Source: Bacteroidales bacterium (GTDB lineage: Bacteria; Bacteroidota; Bacteroidia; Bacteroidales; UBA932). From it: a DNA stretch of 64,000 bases. Made by a program: the position numbers and the translations under genes. The notes under the pieces were generated by a model, which made no database searches, was not told the origin of the DNA, and saw only the letters and a list, made by a program, of their open reading frames with translations. Each line of letters begins with the position of its first letter. Position 1 is the first letter of the stretch. Where the stretch lies: contig JAFTMS010000033.1 in the NCBI GenBank assembly GCA_017452265.1, positions 18,745 to 82,744 on the forward strand. Direction: 5' to 3'. Shown here piece by piece: positions 27,820 through 36,882 of the stretch.

Positions 27820-27881
27820 AATAAAAATACTTGTAAGGCAAATAAAAATACTTGAAGTAAAATAAAATCACTTATCCGTTA
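27820..27881. repeat. Three tandem ~21-bp AT-rich iterons between recG and pdxA
   Basis: AATAAAAATACTTG begins at 27820 and 27841, and a diverged AATAAAATCACTT at 27861. They lie in the 157-bp divergent intergenic region, immediately upstream of the pdxA -7 box. Could bind a regulator; no known site recognised. Confidence 0.5.
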
Positions 27882-27889
27882 ACTTTTAT

Positions 27890-27897
27890 TATATTTG
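27890..27897 (+). promoter_or_regulatory. TATATTTG -7 box of the pdxA operon
   Basis: TATATTTGCAGG, 58 bases upstream of the pdxA ATG. The secA promoter has the same TATATTTGCAGGTTGT start. Confidence 0.6.
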
Positions 27898-27954
27898 CAG
27901 GTTGTTTGCAGGTTAACAGCGCAAACCATCGTCAATTTCATAAAGGAAAGTCAC

Positions 27955-29037
27955 ATGGCAAAGAAATTAGTAGTAGGAATCACTCAGGGTGACGGCAACG
28001 GAATCGGTTACGAGGTGATCATCAAGGCCCTCGCCGACGAGCGTATGCTCGATCTCTGCACACCGGTGATATACGGTTCGTCAAAGATATTCGGATTCTA
28101 CAGGAAGCAGATCCACAACATCGAGCAGGTGGGCACCAACGTCATCAATTCGGCGAAGGACGTGCACCCGAAGAGGATAAACATCGTCAACTGCCTGCCG
28201 GAGAACGTGTTCGTTGAGCCTGGCCAGCCGACGCCGGAGTCCGCCAAGTCGGCGATGACCTCCCTCCACAGGGCCGTCGACGACATAAAGAACGGCTACA
28301 TCGACGTCCTCGTCACGGCTCCGATCAACAAGAGGGCCATGGTCGGCGAAGGATTCGGATATACGGGCCACACGGAGTATCTGGAACAGGAGTTCGGCGT
28401 GGACGAGGTCGCCATGATAATGGTCTGCGACCAGCTCAAGGTGGGTGTCGTGACAGGCCACATTCCGCTCAAGGACGTTCCGGGAAGGATCACGACAGAG
28501 AACATACTCAAGAAGCTCCGCATAATGAAGTCTTCGCTCCGGCGGGATTTCGGAATCGACGCTCCGAAGATTGCGGTGCTCGGTCTGAATCCTCACTGCG
28601 GCGACGGCGGCCTTCTCGGAGACGAGGAGCAGCAGATTATCCTGCCGGCCGTGAAGGCTGCGAACGAGGAGGGCATCATGGCGTTCGGCCCTTATTCTCC
28701 GGACGGATTCTTCGGCCTGGGAAATTACGCGAAGTACGATGCCGTGCTTGCGATGTATCACGACCAGGGCCTCACCCCGTTCAAGGCGATAGCTTTCGAG
28801 GAAGGCGTCAACTATACGGCAGGTCTTCCTATCGTAAGGACGTCTCCGGATCACGGAACCGCATACGAAATGGCAGGGCGCGACATGGCGGATCCGCGCT
28901 CGATGATGTCCGCAATATACACAGCCATAGATATTTACAATCGTCGTGCGGATTATGACGACCTTGTGGAGAACCGCATGCGCATAAAGATGCCGGATAC
29001 TGAAATCAAGCCTCGCGGCGGAAGGATCATCGAGTGA
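27955..29037 (+). CDS. pdxA: 4-hydroxythreonine-4-phosphate dehydrogenase
   Basis: 360 aa. NAD-dependent step of the DXP-dependent pyridoxal phosphate pathway. The start is set at ATG 27955 after AAAGGAAAG, giving MAKKLVVGITQGDGNGIGYE. Metal-binding His residues occur in GYTGHTEY and AMYHDQGLTPFK, and the C-terminal SPDHGTAYEMAG is a family signature. Its TGA overlaps the rnhA ATG (TGATG). Confidence 0.96.
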   Translation: MAKKLVVGITQGDGNGIGYEVIIKALADERMLDLCTPVIYGSSKIFGFYRKQIHNIEQVGTNVINSAKDVHPKRINIVNCLPENVFVEPGQPTPESAKSAMTSLHRAVDDIKNGYIDVLVTAPINKRAMVGEGFGYTGHTEYLEQEFGVDEVAMIMVCDQLKVGVVTGHIPLKDVPGRITTENILKKLRIMKSSLRRDFGIDAPKIAVLGLNPHCGDGGLLGDEEQQIILPAVKAANEEGIMAFGPYSPDGFFGLGNYAKYDAVLAMYHDQGLTPFKAIAFEEGVNYTAGLPIVRTSPDHGTAYEMAGRDMADPRSMMSAIYTAIDIYNRRADYDDLVENRMRIKMPDTEIKPRGGRIIE

Positions 29038-29549
29038 TGGCGGAGAATTCCCAGCAGGCAAGGCCGCCCATATTCCTTTATACGGACGGCGCTTCGAGCG
29101 GCAATCCCGGCCCCGGAGGCTATGGTGTCGTGCTGAAATGTGCCGGCCGTGTCATGGAGATGTCAGAGGGCTTCAGCCTTACGACCAACAACAGGATGGA
29201 GCTTCTGGCCGTGATAAAGGGACTGGAGGCCATCAGATGGCAGAATGCGGAGGTGCATGTCTACAGCGATTCGTCCTATGTGGTGAACGCCATAAACAAG
29301 GGCTGGCTGGAGGGATGGATACGCAAGGGCTTCGCTAAGGTGAAGAATCCTGATCTGTGGATGCGTTTCGCGCCGCTGATGCATAAGCACAGGGTGGCAT
29401 TCCATTGGATAAAGGGTCATGCGGGCCATCCGGAGAACGAACGGTGCGATGCCCTGGCCGTCGCTGCGGGAGCGGGCGCGGTCGCCGCAGGAAGGCAGCT
29501 TCCGCCCGACCCGGGTTATAAACCAGATGAAAACAACGTATTGATATGA
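29037..29549 (+). CDS. rnhA: Ribonuclease HI
   Basis: 170 aa. Degrades RNA in RNA:DNA hybrids. The DEDD active site is visible: Asp in LYTDGASSGNPGPGGYG, Glu in NNRMELLAV, Asp in HVYSDSSYV, Asp in NERCDALA. ATG 29037 overlaps the pdxA stop; a GTG three bases earlier is possible but less likely. The short C-terminal Pro-rich tail (LPPDPGYKPDENN) follows the core. Confidence 0.95.
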   Translation: MAENSQQARPPIFLYTDGASSGNPGPGGYGVVLKCAGRVMEMSEGFSLTTNNRMELLAVIKGLEAIRWQNAEVHVYSDSSYVVNAINKGWLEGWIRKGFAKVKNPDLWMRFAPLMHKHRVAFHWIKGHAGHPENERCDALAVAAGAGAVAAGRQLPPDPGYKPDENNVLI

Positions 29550-30109
29550 ATGTAATTAAGACGGAAATACCTGGCGTCGTGATAATCGAGCCAAGGATAT
29601 TCGGAGACAGCAGAGGCTATTTCTTCGAATCTTTTTCAGAGCGCGACTTCTGCGCTGACGTAAAGGAAGTCAGGTTCGTGCAGGACAATGAGAGCAAGTC
29701 CTGCTACGGAGTCATCCGCGGCCTGCATTTCCAGAAGCCGCCTCATGCTCAGAGCAAGCTGGTGCGCGTCGTGAAGGGACGGGTGCTCGACGTTGCGGTG
29801 GATGTGCGCAGAGGCTCTCCGACCTTCGGGAAGCATGTGGCCGTGGAGCTCACGGAAGAGAACCACAGGCAGTTCTTCATCCCCCGCGGTTTCGCGCACG
29901 GATTCGCGGTGCTGAGCGATGAGGCCGTGTTCCAGTACAAGTGCGACAACTACTATGCTCCTCAGAGCGAGGGCGCGATAGCCTGGGACGACCCCGACCT
30001 CGGAATCGACTGGGGTGTGCCGGCGGACAAGGCCATCCTTTCGGGGAAGGATCTGAAGCATCCGCGCCTGAAGGATGCACAATGGCTTTTTGAGTATAAC
30101 GAAGAATAG
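29546..30109 (+). CDS. rmlC: dTDP-4-dehydrorhamnose 3,5-epimerase
   Basis: 187 aa cupin epimerase of the dTDP-L-rhamnose pathway. Conserved GVIRGLHFQKPPHAQSKLV carries the catalytic His, and the following region has VAVDVRRGSPTFGK and FIPRGFAHGFAVLS. The start overlaps the rnhA stop (ATGA). rmlA and an intact rmlB are not in this window, and the adjacent rmlD-like gene is degenerate. Confidence 0.95.
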   Translation: MNVIKTEIPGVVIIEPRIFGDSRGYFFESFSERDFCADVKEVRFVQDNESKSCYGVIRGLHFQKPPHAQSKLVRVVKGRVLDVAVDVRRGSPTFGKHVAVELTEENHRQFFIPRGFAHGFAVLSDEAVFQYKCDNYYAPQSEGAIAWDDPDLGIDWGVPADKAILSGKDLKHPRLKDAQWLFEYNEE

Positions 30110-30117
30110 ATACCGAC

Positions 30118-30870
30118 ATGAACATCTTGATGACAGGCTGCGGCGGACAGCCGGGACGTGAACTGGTCAGGGCATCACACGGCTACGACCATACCTATAT
30201 ATATACATGCGGCGACGGTCTCTTCGCATTGGATGTCACCGATGCTTCGGCTGTGGAGAGGCTTGTCATGGAGAACGGAGTCGATGTCATCATCAGCTGC
30301 GGTGAAGATACCTGCGGAATCCGCATCCTCGCCGGTGCGGCTGCAAAGACCGGAGCCCTTCTCATGCTGGTGTCTGCGGCCGGGGATTCCGAAGCCGGGC
30401 AGGCGGTCATGGATTCGGGATGCAGGTACATGATCTTCCGCACCTCATGGCTCTACGGCGACGGAGCGGACAGCCCGCTGAAGGCCCTCGCGGACAAGAC
30501 GGCCTCCGTGCCGGTTCTGGACGTCCCGTGTGACCGTATAGGCTCGCCGACGTATGTCCCGGATCTTGCCGACGCCATCTTCGCGGTGATAGAGAGCGGA
30601 AAACTGGACCGTACCGGTGTGTACGACGTCACGGACGAAGGCGTGTGCTCGTGTTACGACTTCGTGAAGGAGGCCTGCGACATCACGGGCCATCTCTGCG
30701 AAATACATCCGTGCTCGGGTGCGGAGTGCCCTCCGTACTCCCGCGTGCCGCAGTCGGCGGTGTCCGACAATTCCTTGATAAGGAACACCTTCGGCATCAT
30801 CATGCCGCATTGGAGGGATTCCCTTTCGTTCTGCTTGAGCAGGATGGCGGGAAAGGGCCTTCTTGATTAG
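30118..30870 (+). CDS. RmlD-like protein lacking the catalytic residues
   Basis: 250 aa, about 40 shorter than dTDP-4-dehydrorhamnose reductase. The Rossmann start (MNILMTGCGGQPGREL), RTSWLYG, GSPTYVPDLADAIF and the C-terminal part align well with RmlD. The middle does not: the usual STDYVF and YGxxKxxGE elements with catalytic Thr, Tyr and Lys are missing (the sequence goes from LLMLVSAAGDSEAGQAVM to RYMIFRTSW). It probably cannot reduce the sugar; a binding or structural role, or decay, is possible. Eight bp downstream of rmlC. Confidence 0.75.
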   Translation: MNILMTGCGGQPGRELVRASHGYDHTYIYTCGDGLFALDVTDASAVERLVMENGVDVIISCGEDTCGIRILAGAAAKTGALLMLVSAAGDSEAGQAVMDSGCRYMIFRTSWLYGDGADSPLKALADKTASVPVLDVPCDRIGSPTYVPDLADAIFAVIESGKLDRTGVYDVTDEGVCSCYDFVKEACDITGHLCEIHPCSGAECPPYSRVPQSAVSDNSLIRNTFGIIMPHWRDSLSFCLSRMAGKGLLD

Positions 30871-30893
30871 TGAAACATTTAAAGAACAGTGAT

Positions 30894-31640
30894 ATGAAGA
30901 GATTTTCTATCTGTATTCTGGCGGCTGTCCTTGCGCTCGCCACATCGGCAGGAGCTTCCGCAAGAGGCTTCCGTTCCGGCGGAGTGGGGACCGGCATAAA
31001 CTTCGGCTATCTCAATTCGGCCTACAGGACCGTGGACTGGGCCACAGACGAACTGACCGACAAGAGCGGCATGAACGGCCTCTACGTGGGCATGAACCAT
31101 GACGCCACCCTGATACACGATGCCCTCTACCTTGAGACGGGACTCTACTACACCTTCCTGAACGAGGCCAGAAGGGAGACGCTTACATTCCTCAGCAACA
31201 AGCTGATAGGCGACAGGACGGAGCATTATCTGAACCTTCCCGTGCGCGTGAAGTACTCCTTCCCTGTGTCCCACTGGCTCAAGGTCTTCGCATACGGCGG
31301 CCCCACGATGTCCATCGGCCTTTCGTCGAAGCTGAACTACAGGACGAGGCTCACGGACGACCAGGCAGCAAGGATATCATACAACTATTACAACGGCGAC
31401 ATCCAGTCCAAGAACATGCCTGAAGGGGCTCTGACGTGGTTCGACGACCAGCTTCCGCCGTCACAGTACAGGCGCTTCGACGTACTGCTCGGCGGCGCCT
31501 TAGGAGCTGAATTCTTCGACATGCTGGAAGTCCACATCGGCTATGACTGGGGCCTGATCAACCGTAACAAGGGAGACTACGCCGAAGACTTCAAGACGAG
31601 GAGGAACCAGTTCTATTTCAGCGTCGGCCTCCGTTTCTGA
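30894..31640 (+). CDS. Outer membrane beta-barrel protein (PorT/OMP_b-brl-like)
   Basis: 248 aa. Signal peptide about 1-22 (cut near ASARG). The mature protein alternates aromatic-rich strands (YLETGLYYTFLNEA; YLNLPVRVKYSFP; GAEFFDMLEVHIGYDWG) and ends in VGLRF with a terminal Phe, the outer-membrane barrel signature. ATG 30894 is used; the GTG at the rmlD stop would add residues before the signal peptide. Function unknown. Confidence 0.8.
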   Translation: MKRFSICILAAVLALATSAGASARGFRSGGVGTGINFGYLNSAYRTVDWATDELTDKSGMNGLYVGMNHDATLIHDALYLETGLYYTFLNEARRETLTFLSNKLIGDRTEHYLNLPVRVKYSFPVSHWLKVFAYGGPTMSIGLSSKLNYRTRLTDDQAARISYNYYNGDIQSKNMPEGALTWFDDQLPPSQYRRFDVLLGGALGAEFFDMLEVHIGYDWGLINRNKGDYAEDFKTRRNQFYFSVGLRF

Positions 31641-31648
31641 TTTGTTTT

Positions 31649-31679
31649 TTGGATAAATCACAGATTGTCACTATATTTG
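31649..31679 (+). promoter_or_regulatory. Promoter of secA
   Basis: TTG at 31649-31651, 20-base spacer, TATATTTG at 31672-31679: a full match to the Bacteroides consensus. Confidence 0.8.
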
Positions 31680-31752
31680 CAGGTTGTCTGCGCCATGTGC
31701 GCAGGCGGCCTGCATTTTTGAAATACAAACCTGCATTTTGGAAAAATAAAAA
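31679..31752 (+). promoter_or_regulatory. Structured secA leader
   Basis: The 5' leader holds a two-tier hairpin (GCAGG...CCTGC outside CTGCGC/GCGCAG, about 31679-31713), then a 21-bp direct duplication starting CCTGCATTTT at 31709 and 31730. No leader peptide is evident. A regulatory role is inferred from structure only. Confidence 0.45.
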
Positions 31753-31760
31753 TATACGAT

Positions 31761-34700
31761 ATGTCATTTACAGACGTTTTCAAGAAACTTTTCGGTACCA
31801 AGGCGGACCGTGACATGAAGGCCCTCAGGCCGACGCTCAACAAGGTGCTCGAAGCATACAAGACCATAGACGCACTTACCGACGACCAGCTGAGGGAAAG
31901 GTGTCAGGGGCTTAAGAACAGGATTCAGGAGGCCATCGCGGCAGATGAAGGCCGTATAGCCCGGATCAGGGAGGAACTGGAGCAGGAAATCCCGCTCAGT
32001 CAGAAGGAGGCTCTTGCCACTGAGCAGGACAAGCTCGTCAAGAAGGTAGATGAAACGATCGAGAAGGTTCTCGATGAGATACTTCCGGATGCTTTCGCGA
32101 TAATGAAGTCGACTGCACGCCGCTTCAAGGAGAATGAGGTCATATGGGTGAAGGCGACGGATTTCGACCGTAACCTCAGCGCGACAAAGGACTTCGTGAC
32201 CATAGAGGGCGGCTATGCTGTATGGAAGAACCACTGGATGGCAGGCGGAAACGAGGTCACATGGGACATGGTGCATTATGACGTGCAGCTCATCGGCGGT
32301 ATAGTCCTGCATCAGGGAAAGATTGCCGAGATGGCGACAGGTGAAGGAAAGACCCTCGTGGCGACCCTTCCTGTATTCCTCAATGCATTGGCCGGCAAAG
32401 GCGTGCATGTGGTGACCGTGAACGACTACCTCTCCAAGCGAGACTCAGAGTGGATGGGCCCTCTCTACATGTTCCACGGCCTTTCGGTGGACTGCATCGA
32501 CAAGCATCAGCCGAACAGCGACGCCCGCAGGAAGGCATACGCCTGCAACATCACCTTCGGTACCAACAACGAGTTCGGTTTCGACTACCTTCGTGACAAC
32601 ATGGCCACGTCCATGAACGACCTCGTGCAGCGCAAGCATCATTATGCCATCGTCGACGAGGTGGACTCCGTGCTCATCGACGACGCACGTACCCCTCTCA
32701 TCATCTCCGGCCCGGTGCCTAAGGGCGAGGATCAGCAGTTCATGGAGTACAAGCCGCTTGTGGAGCGTCTCTACAGCATGCAGAAGACCCTCGTGAACCA
32801 GCTTCTCAACGATGCGAAGAGGCTTATTGCGGACGGCAACGAGAAGGACGGAGGCGTGCTTCTGTTCAGGGCGTTCAAGGGTTATCCTAAATACAAGCCG
32901 CTCATCAAGTTCCTCAGTGAGCCGGGTATGAAGCAGCTTCTGCAGAAGGTCGAGAACTACTATATTCAGGACAACGAGCGCGAAATGCCGTTCATCACCG
33001 ACGAGCTGTACTTCGTCATCAACGAGAAGCAGCACTCTGTAGACATGACCGACAAGGGACGCGACCTCATAACCGGCAATCTGTCGGATTCCAACTTCTT
33101 CGTGCTTCCGGACGTGGGAGCGGCCATCGCCGAGGTGCAGAAATCATGCATGACTCCGGAGGACAAGCAGGCGAAGAAGGACGAGATCCTTGCCGATTTC
33201 GCCCTCAAGTCCGAGCGCGTGCACACGGTGAACCAGCTCCTCAAGGCCTACACGATGTTCGACAAGGAGATCGACTACATCATCCAGGACGGCAAGGTGA
33301 AGATCGTGGACGAGCAGACAGGCCGTATCATGGAGGGACGCCGCTGGAGCGACGGACTGCATCAGGCGGTCGAGGCCAAGGAGAACGTGAAGGTGGAGGC
33401 GGCGACGCAGACGTTCGCGACCATCACCCTTCAGAACTATTTCCGCATGTACCACAAGCTTGCCGGAATGACAGGTACCGCCGAGACGGAGGCAGGCGAG
33501 TTCTGGTCGATCTACAAGCTCGATGTGGTGGTGATCCCGACCAACAGGCCGATCGCCCGCATAGACCAGAACGACCTTATCTATAAGACGAAGAAGGCCA
33601 AGTACGAGGCCGTGATCAACAATGTCGTCGAACTTACGGAGCAGGGAAGGCCTGTGCTCGTGGGTACGACCGACGTGGAGACTTCCGAACTCCTCAGCCG
33701 TATGCTCCGCCTGCGCGGAATCCAGCATCAGGTGCTGAACGCCAAGCAGCACGCACGTGAGGCCGAAGTCGTCAAACATGCCGGTGAACCTTCTACGGTG
33801 ACCATCGCGACGAACATGGCCGGCCGTGGTACCGACATCAAGCTTCCGGACGAGGTGAAGGAAGCCGGCGGACTCGCCATCATCGGTACGGAACGCCACG
33901 ACAGCCGCCGTGTGGACCGTCAGCTCCGTGGTCGTGCAGGACGTCAGGGAGACCCGGGTTCGTCAATCTTCTATGTGTCTCTTGAGGACAAGCTCATGCG
34001 TCTGTTCGGTGCGGAGAGAATCGCCGGAATGGTGGACAAGATGGGAATGCGGGACGATGAGGCTCTGGAGGCTTCGATGCTCAACAGCTCGATAGAGAGG
34101 GCGCAGAAGAAGGTCGAGGAGAACAACTTCGGAATACGTAAGAGACTCCTTGAATACGACGACGTCATGAATTCGCAGCGTGAGGTCATCTATACGAAAA
34201 GACGCAACGCCCTTTCTGGAGAGAGAGTGGAGATCGACGTGATGAACATGATGCAGGACACTGCGCAGATTCTTGTCGAAAAATCGGAAGGAATGGATTA
34301 CGACTCATTCTCGGCTGCGGTCATGATGGCCCTTTCGACCGACCTCGGCTTCGAGGAGGACTTCTACAGCTCGGCCAAGCCGAAGGAACTGACGGAAAGG
34401 CTTCATGCACATATGCTTGAGACATATCAGCGCCGCATGGACGCAATGGTCCAGAGGGCTTATCCTATCATCAAGGACGTGTATGAGAAGCAGGGAGCCA
34501 TCTATCAGAACATCGCGATTCCGATTTCGGACGGCCGCAAGATGCTGACCCTTTCCGTGAACCTCAAGAAGGCTTACGAGAATGAGGGCAAGGAGATTGC
34601 GAGGGCCTTGAGCAAGACCATCACCCTCTGGCAGATCGACGAGAAGTGGAAGGAGCATCTCCGCGACATGGACGACCTCAAGCAGTCCGTCCAGAATGCG

Positions 34701-35045
34701 ACATACGAGCAGAAGGATCCGCTCCTCATCTACAAGTTCGAGAGCTTCAACCTCTTCAGCCAGATGCTGGAGAATCTCAACAAGGACGTGCTTTCGTTCC
34801 TCCTCCGCGCATTCATTCCGCTGCGTGATGCCAATGAGGCTCCGCGCCAGCAGCTCCAGCAGGCTCCGCCGCAGCGCAGGCCTGACATGAGCCAGATGCA
34901 GACCTCGCGTACGGATCTCGTGACCAACGGAGGCCAGCAGAGAAGCAATGCGCCGGTGCATGTGGAGAAGCAGGTGGGACGTAACGACCCATGTCCGTGC
35001 GGTTCGGGAAAGAAGTATAAGAACTGCCACGGCAAACAGGCGTAG
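31761..35045 (+). CDS. secA: Preprotein translocase ATPase SecA
   Basis: 1094 aa, the long Bacteroidetes form. Motor of Sec-dependent protein export at the inner membrane. Walker [14 protein letters not shown], Walker B/DEVD in [17 protein letters not shown], motif VI region [15 protein letters not shown], and a C-terminal zinc finger [16 protein letters not shown] that binds SecB or ribosomes. Monocistronic from a consensus promoter. Confidence 0.98.
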   Translation: MSFTDVFKKLFGTKADRDMKALRPTLNKVLEAYKTIDALTDDQLRERCQGLKNRIQEAIAADEGRIARIREELEQEIPLSQKEALATEQDKLVKKVDETIEKVLDEILPDAFAIMKSTARRFKENEVIWVKATDFDRNLSATKDFVTIEGGYAVWKNHWMAGGNEVTWDMVHYDVQLIGGIVLHQGKIAEMATGEGKTLVATLPVFLNALAGKGVHVVTVNDYLSKRDSEWMGPLYMFHGLSVDCIDKHQPNSDARRKAYACNITFGTNNEFGFDYLRDNMATSMNDLVQRKHHYAIVDEVDSVLIDDARTPLIISGPVPKGEDQQFMEYKPLVERLYSMQKTLVNQLLNDAKRLIADGNEKDGGVLLFRAFKGYPKYKPLIKFLSEPGMKQLLQKVENYYIQDNEREMPFITDELYFVINEKQHSVDMTDKGRDLITGNLSDSNFFVLPDVGAAIAEVQKSCMTPEDKQAKKDEILADFALKSERVHTVNQLLKAYTMFDKEIDYIIQDGKVKIVDEQTGRIMEGRRWSDGLHQAVEAKENVKVEAATQTFATITLQNYFRMYHKLAGMTGTAETEAGEFWSIYKLDVVVIPTNRPIARIDQNDLIYKTKKAKYEAVINNVVELTEQGRPVLVGTTDVETSELLSRMLRLRGIQHQVLNAKQHAREAEVVKHAGEPSTVTIATNMAGRGTDIKLPDEVKEAGGLAIIGTERHDSRRVDRQLRGRAGRQGDPGSSIFYVSLEDKLMRLFGAERIAGMVDKMGMRDDEALEASMLNSSIERAQKKVEENNFGIRKRLLEYDDVMNSQREVIYTKRRNALSGERVEIDVMNMMQDTAQILVEKSEGMDYDSFSAAVMMALSTDLGFEEDFYSSAKPKELTERLHAHMLETYQRRMDAMVQRAYPIIKDVYEKQGAIYQNIAIPISDGRKMLTLSVNLKKAYENEGKEIARALSKTITLWQIDEKWKEHLRDMDDLKQSVQNATYEQKDPLLIYKFESFNLFSQMLENLNKDVLSFLLRAFIPLRDANEAPRQQLQQAPPQRRPDMSQMQTSRTDLVTNGGQQRSNAPVHVEKQVGRNDPCPCGSGKKYKNCHGKQA

Positions 35046-35047
35046 CC

Positions 35048-35089
35048 GTCATTCTGAGGAACCGCGAAGCGGCGACGTGAGAATCTAAT
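35048..35089 (+). repeat. Dispersed GTCATTCTGAG-type repeat after secA
   Basis: Starts GTCATTCTGAG two bases after the secA stop and ends GAGAATCT, with a GCG-rich inner hairpin (CCGCGAAGCGG). Same family as the element at the gcvPB stop. Confidence 0.6.
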
Positions 35090-35110
35090 GTAATTATAAA
35101 TATAAGTAAT

Positions 35111-35533
35111 ATGGCAAAGACAGAACCCGTAGTGAATGCAAATTCCATCAGCAGGATATCGGCTGGTACAGTGATCAAGGGCGAAATCATATCGCCGAAC
35201 GACCTGCGTATCGACGGCACCTTCGAAGGCAAGATCCAGAGCAAGGGCCGCGTCGTGATAGGCGAGAGCGCCAACATCAAGGGCGACGTGGTCTGCGAGA
35301 ACGTGGATCTCTGGGGCAAGCTCGAAGGCAACGTGTTCGTGAAGGCCACCCTTGCCCTCAAGGAAGGATGCGAGGTGAACGGCAATCTCCATGTTAAGAA
35401 GCTTTCGGTAGACCTTGGAGCCACTTTCAACGGCACCTGCAAGATGATTTCAGAATCGGATTTCGACAAGATTGTAGGCGTAGAGGCCAAGGCACAGCAG
35501 AAGTCTGCACAGGTTTCCGCACCGGCTAACTGA
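35111..35533 (+). CDS. Bactofilin
   Basis: 140 aa polymer-forming cytoskeletal protein (DUF583). A short N-terminal tail is followed by a right-handed beta-helix with regular Gly-anchored turns (SPNDLRIDGTFEGKIQSKGR; IGESANIKGDVVCENVDLWG). Bactofilins assemble filaments at the inner membrane and position wall-modifying enzymes. No M23 peptidase partner is next to it. Confidence 0.92.
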   Translation: MAKTEPVVNANSISRISAGTVIKGEIISPNDLRIDGTFEGKIQSKGRVVIGESANIKGDVVCENVDLWGKLEGNVFVKATLALKEGCEVNGNLHVKKLSVDLGATFNGTCKMISESDFDKIVGVEAKAQQKSAQVSAPAN

Positions 35534-35588
35534 GAAATCATTTCCTGATGGTTTGCTTGATAAGTGCGACAAAAAACTGCAAAAAGTT

Positions 35589-35618
35589 TTGGATATTCAA
35601 AAATTGTCCGTATATTTG
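35589..35618 (+). promoter_or_regulatory. Promoter of tRNA-Val
   Basis: TTG 35589-35591, 19-base spacer, TATATTTG 35611-35618; consensus match. Confidence 0.8.
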
Positions 35619-35630
35619 CAGTCCTGTTTC

Positions 35631-35705
35631 GGGAGCGTAGCTCAGTTGGTTCAGAGCGTCTGCCTTACAAGCAGAGGGTCGGGGGTTCGAATCCCTCCGC
35701 TCCCA
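35631..35705 (+). tRNA. tRNA-Val (anticodon TAC)
   Basis: 75-nt cloverleaf: acceptor GGGAGCG / CGCTCCC, D-arm GCTCAGTTGGTTCAGAGC, anticodon stem TCTGC/GCAGA with loop CTTACAA (TAC), T-arm GGGGG-TTCGAAT-CCCTC, discriminator A; CCA not encoded. Confidence 0.96.
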
Positions 35706-35711
35706 CACAAG

Positions 35712-35747
35712 AAAGACCGCCTTTCCATATCGGAGAGGCGGTCTTTT
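35712..35747 (+). terminator. Terminator of tRNA-Val
   Basis: AAAGACCGCCT / AGGCGGTCTTT stem followed by TGTCTTCTT. Confidence 0.8.
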
Positions 35748-35786
35748 GTCTTCTTCAAGTTGCCATAAACCAATGACTTACAGATT

Positions 35787-36692
35787 ATGGCATCATCAAA
35801 GACTCAAGGATTGTTCTGCTATATGGAGCAGATCATCATGCTTTACCGCAATCGCGGACAGCACCGCACGTGCGAGACCTATGAGACCACATTGAACAGC
35901 TTCAGAAGATTCCGTGACGGCACAGATATTCCGCTTTCAGAAATCGATTCAGGCCTGCTCGAAGACTATCAGCAGCATCTGATGAGGCTCGAACTTTCTC
36001 CCAACACGATCTCCTTCTACCACAAGCATCTCCGTGCCGTCTACAACCGCGCCGTCGACGAGGGGCTTGTTGCCGACAGCCGCCCTTTCCGACGCGTCAG
36101 CACGTCCGTGGAGAAGACGGTCAAGCGCGCCGTCCCGCTGAATGTCATCCGGCGGCTGAAGTCGATGAAGCTCGCCCCCGGCTCGTCCGACGCCCTTGCA
36201 CGTGACATCTTCCTTTTCAGCTTCTACACCCGCGGCATGTCCTTCATCGACATCGCGTATCTCCGGAAGAAAGATCTCTGTGACGGCATACTTCGCTACC
36301 GCCGGCAGAAGACCGGACAGCTTCTGATGATGCGTTGGGAACCATGTATGCAGGGAATTCTCGACAAACATGCGTCCGTTCCCTCTTCGCCCTATCTTTT
36401 TTCCCTGATAAAGGACCCGTCCGGCGATGTCCGCCATCAGTATCAGAATGCCCTCTTCCTTGTGAACCGCCATATAAAGTCCCTGGGGCGACGTCTCGGC
36501 CTGGACCAGCCGCTTACATTGTACTGTGCGCGCCATTCATGGGCCAGCATCGCACGTGAAAACGGCATTCCGGTCTCAGTGATAAGCGAAGGAATGGGAC
36601 ATGGCTCCGAAAAGACCACGCAAATCTATCTTGCCTCGCTGAAGACGGAAGTCATCGACAAGGCGAACAGGAAGATACTCAGGCTGCTGTGA
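35787..36692 (+). CDS. Tyrosine recombinase, probable DNA invertase of the capsule promoter
   Basis: 301 aa. N-terminal SAM-like core-binding domain (about 10-95), C-terminal catalytic domain with Arg149 (FYTRGMSFID), Lys in RRQKTG, Arg in YCARHSWAS, His in MGHGSEKT and nucleophile Tyr281 (TTQIYLASL). It is the Bacteroidales integrase type found beside invertible capsule promoters. Its 3' end is 28 bp from the left 23-bp inverted repeat of the switch ahead of upxY, so inversion of that segment is its likely job. Adjacent tRNA-Val is not duplicated elsewhere in the window, so island integration is less likely. Confidence 0.9.
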   Translation: MASSKTQGLFCYMEQIIMLYRNRGQHRTCETYETTLNSFRRFRDGTDIPLSEIDSGLLEDYQQHLMRLELSPNTISFYHKHLRAVYNRAVDEGLVADSRPFRRVSTSVEKTVKRAVPLNVIRRLKSMKLAPGSSDALARDIFLFSFYTRGMSFIDIAYLRKKDLCDGILRYRRQKTGQLLMMRWEPCMQGILDKHASVPSSPYLFSLIKDPSGDVRHQYQNALFLVNRHIKSLGRRLGLDQPLTLYCARHSWASIARENGIPVSVISEGMGHGSEKTTQIYLASLKTEVIDKANRKILRLL

Positions 36693-36720
36693 CAATGGAG
36701 GGTTTCGTGAGGGGAAGGTG

Positions 36721-36743
36721 TCAATCTTCTGTGAGAAGATTGA
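36721..36743. repeat. Left inverted repeat of the invertible promoter segment
   Basis: 23 bp whose reverse complement is exactly 36883-36905. Each arm is itself nearly palindromic (CAATCTTCT / AGAAGATTG) around an asymmetric centre, GTG here and CAC on the right, which would make recombination directional and yield inversion. Confidence 0.9.
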
Positions 36744-36882
36744 CTTTTAAAACGGATGTCTGTAATACAGGATGTTACAGACATCCGCAATGCGGAAATC
36801 CCTTATGGAGGCGTGTGAGGTCAAGATTTTCCTCCTCGGATGTAGCAATATTCAATATTAATTCCTATTTTTGCAGATGACA
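36744..36882. promoter_or_regulatory. Invertible promoter segment (139 bp)
   Basis: Contains TATTTTTG at 36866-36873, pointing right toward upxY, so the sequenced orientation is ON; no good -33 TTG is present. It also holds a 13-bp perfect hairpin CGGATGTCTGTAA / TTACAGACATCCG (36753-36787). Read on the minus strand that hairpin is followed by TTTT, so after inversion it would face upxY as a terminator while the promoter faces the recombinase. Confidence 0.8.

Noticed and set aside
27820-27881. 21-bp repeats as a CRISPR array
   Set aside because: Repeats are AT-rich, degenerate and directly adjoining with no unique spacers, and no cas genes are present anywhere in the window.
35631-36692. 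Integrase beside tRNA-Val as evidence that the capsule locus is an integrated island
   Set aside because: I found no second copy of the tRNA 3' end in the window, and the recombinase lies next to perfect inverted repeats typical of a promoter switch, which explains it better.
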